From ATZT02 sp964639395 (GTDB lineage: Bacteria; Actinomycetota; Actinomycetes; S36-B12; UBA5976): a stretch of DNA of 5,169 nucleotides. A program made the translations under genes and the position numbers. Shown here piece by piece: positions 4,846 to 5,169 of this stretch (position 1 is the stretch's first letter; each line of letters opens with the position of its first letter). The notes below the pieces were generated by a model. It had not been told where the DNA came from. It saw nothing but the letters and a program-made list of their open reading frames with translations, and ran no database searches. The stretch lies in the NCBI GenBank assembly GCA_964639395.1, contig CAZXCT010000080.1, forward strand, positions 1 through 5,169, read 5' to 3'.

Positions 4846-4849
4846 CGGA

Positions 4850-5169
4850 TTGTCGCAGCAGAAAACTGCCTTCATTACTGGCATAACTGGGCAAGATGGC
4901 TCATATCTCGCAGAGTTGTTGCTGGCTAAAGGTTATGAAGTGCACGGAGTTATTAGAAGATCTTCTTCATTTAATACAGAAAGAATCGAAGGGATATATC
5001 AAGATCCACATCTAGATTCTAGAAATCTTTTTTTACACTATGGCGATCTATCTGATGCGACAAACCTTATAAATCTATTAAGAGATATCCAACCGGACGA
5101 AGTCTATAATCTTGCAGCACAAAGCCATGTAAAAGTTTCTTTTGAAATCCCAGATTATACCGGCAGCAT
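4850..5169 (+). CDS. gmd: GDP-mannose 4,6-dehydratase, N-terminal part (runs off the window)
   Basis: This enzyme converts GDP-D-mannose to GDP-4-keto-6-deoxy-D-mannose, the substrate of the adjacent Fcl and the first committed step to GDP-L-fucose. 106 complete codons are visible out of about 320-370 usual for the family. Seen: the Rossmann motif ITGITGQDGSYLAELLL at 9-25 with GxxGxxG at 11-17; HGVIRRSSSFNTERI at 33-47, the cofactor-binding RR and SS region typical of Gmd; LHYGDLSD at 63-70; and VYNLAAQSHVKVSFE at 86-100. These are near-signature for Gmd and differ from other sugar-nucleotide dehydratases. The start codon is TTG, behind AGGGGTG. The catalytic Thr/Ser-Glu and Tyr-x3-Lys lie beyond the window end, so activity cannot be confirmed here. 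It is transcribed away from fcl, unlike the common gmd-fcl operon. Confidence 0.95.
   Translation, partial: MSQQKTAFITGITGQDGSYLAELLLAKGYEVHGVIRRSSSFNTERIEGIYQDPHLDSRNLFLHYGDLSDATNLINLLRDIQPDEVYNLAAQSHVKVSFEIPDYTGS

Noticed and set aside
3094..5169. A new multi-gene defence or mobile system in the right part of the window
   Set aside because: All three genes have clear family matches (GT-A glycosyltransferase, Fcl, Gmd). No transposase, integrase, nuclease, toxin or direct repeat was seen, so a glycan synthesis locus is the simpler reading.

Overview
The window reads as a near-origin stretch of a low-GC actinobacterial chromosome (GC roughly 40 %, judged by eye). Three genes are largely confined to Actinobacteria: a DLW-39-type micro-protein, the divisome protein CrgA and a DUF881 membrane protein. 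Their order (tRNA-Ile, tRNA-Ala, cyclophilin, rhomboid, crgA reversed, DUF881, trpG/pabA-type amidotransferase) matches the block that follows gyrB-gyrA in Mycobacterium and Streptomyces. AT-rich composition, very short intergenic gaps and overlapping genes point to a genome-streamlined aquatic lineage. Freshwater acI (Nanopelagicales) is the best guess; this is inference, as no search was run.

Layout. Positions 4-347 hold tRNA-Ile(GAT), a 52-codon DLW-39-type ORF and tRNA-Ala(TGC). Positions 372-1498 hold a cyclophilin and a rhomboid protease on the same strand, so 4-1498 could be one transcript. crgA (1473-1736, minus) overlaps the rhomboid tail by 26 bp. A 61-bp divergent promoter region separates crgA from the DUF881 gene (1798-2532), which overlaps the pabA/trpG-type gene (2529-3104) through ATGA. 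In the usual actinobacterial order the pknB/pknA/pbpA/rodA/pstP cell-wall cluster would come next. Here surface-sugar genes start instead: a family 2 glycosyltransferase (3094-3867) beginning inside the end of pabA, then a GDP-L-fucose synthase (3864-4784, minus). Diverging from that is the 5' part of GDP-mannose 4,6-dehydratase (4850 to the window end), which starts with TTG.

How the genes fit together. The left part is conserved housekeeping: translation, protein folding, membrane proteolysis, division and folate/tryptophan amination. The right part makes GDP-L-fucose from GDP-mannose (Gmd, then Fcl) and contains a transferase that may add a sugar to a surface glycan. The switch from core to accessory content is abrupt, at the 3' end of pabA, and looks like the edge of a cell-surface glycan island. 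No CRISPR array, insertion sequence, phage gene or intrinsic terminator was seen, and every gap between genes is under 70 bp. I did not find a clearly new system. The most interesting points are the island edge, the divergent gmd/fcl pair, a T-stem mismatch in tRNA-Ile, the micro-ORF held between two tRNAs, and candidate leaderless starts.
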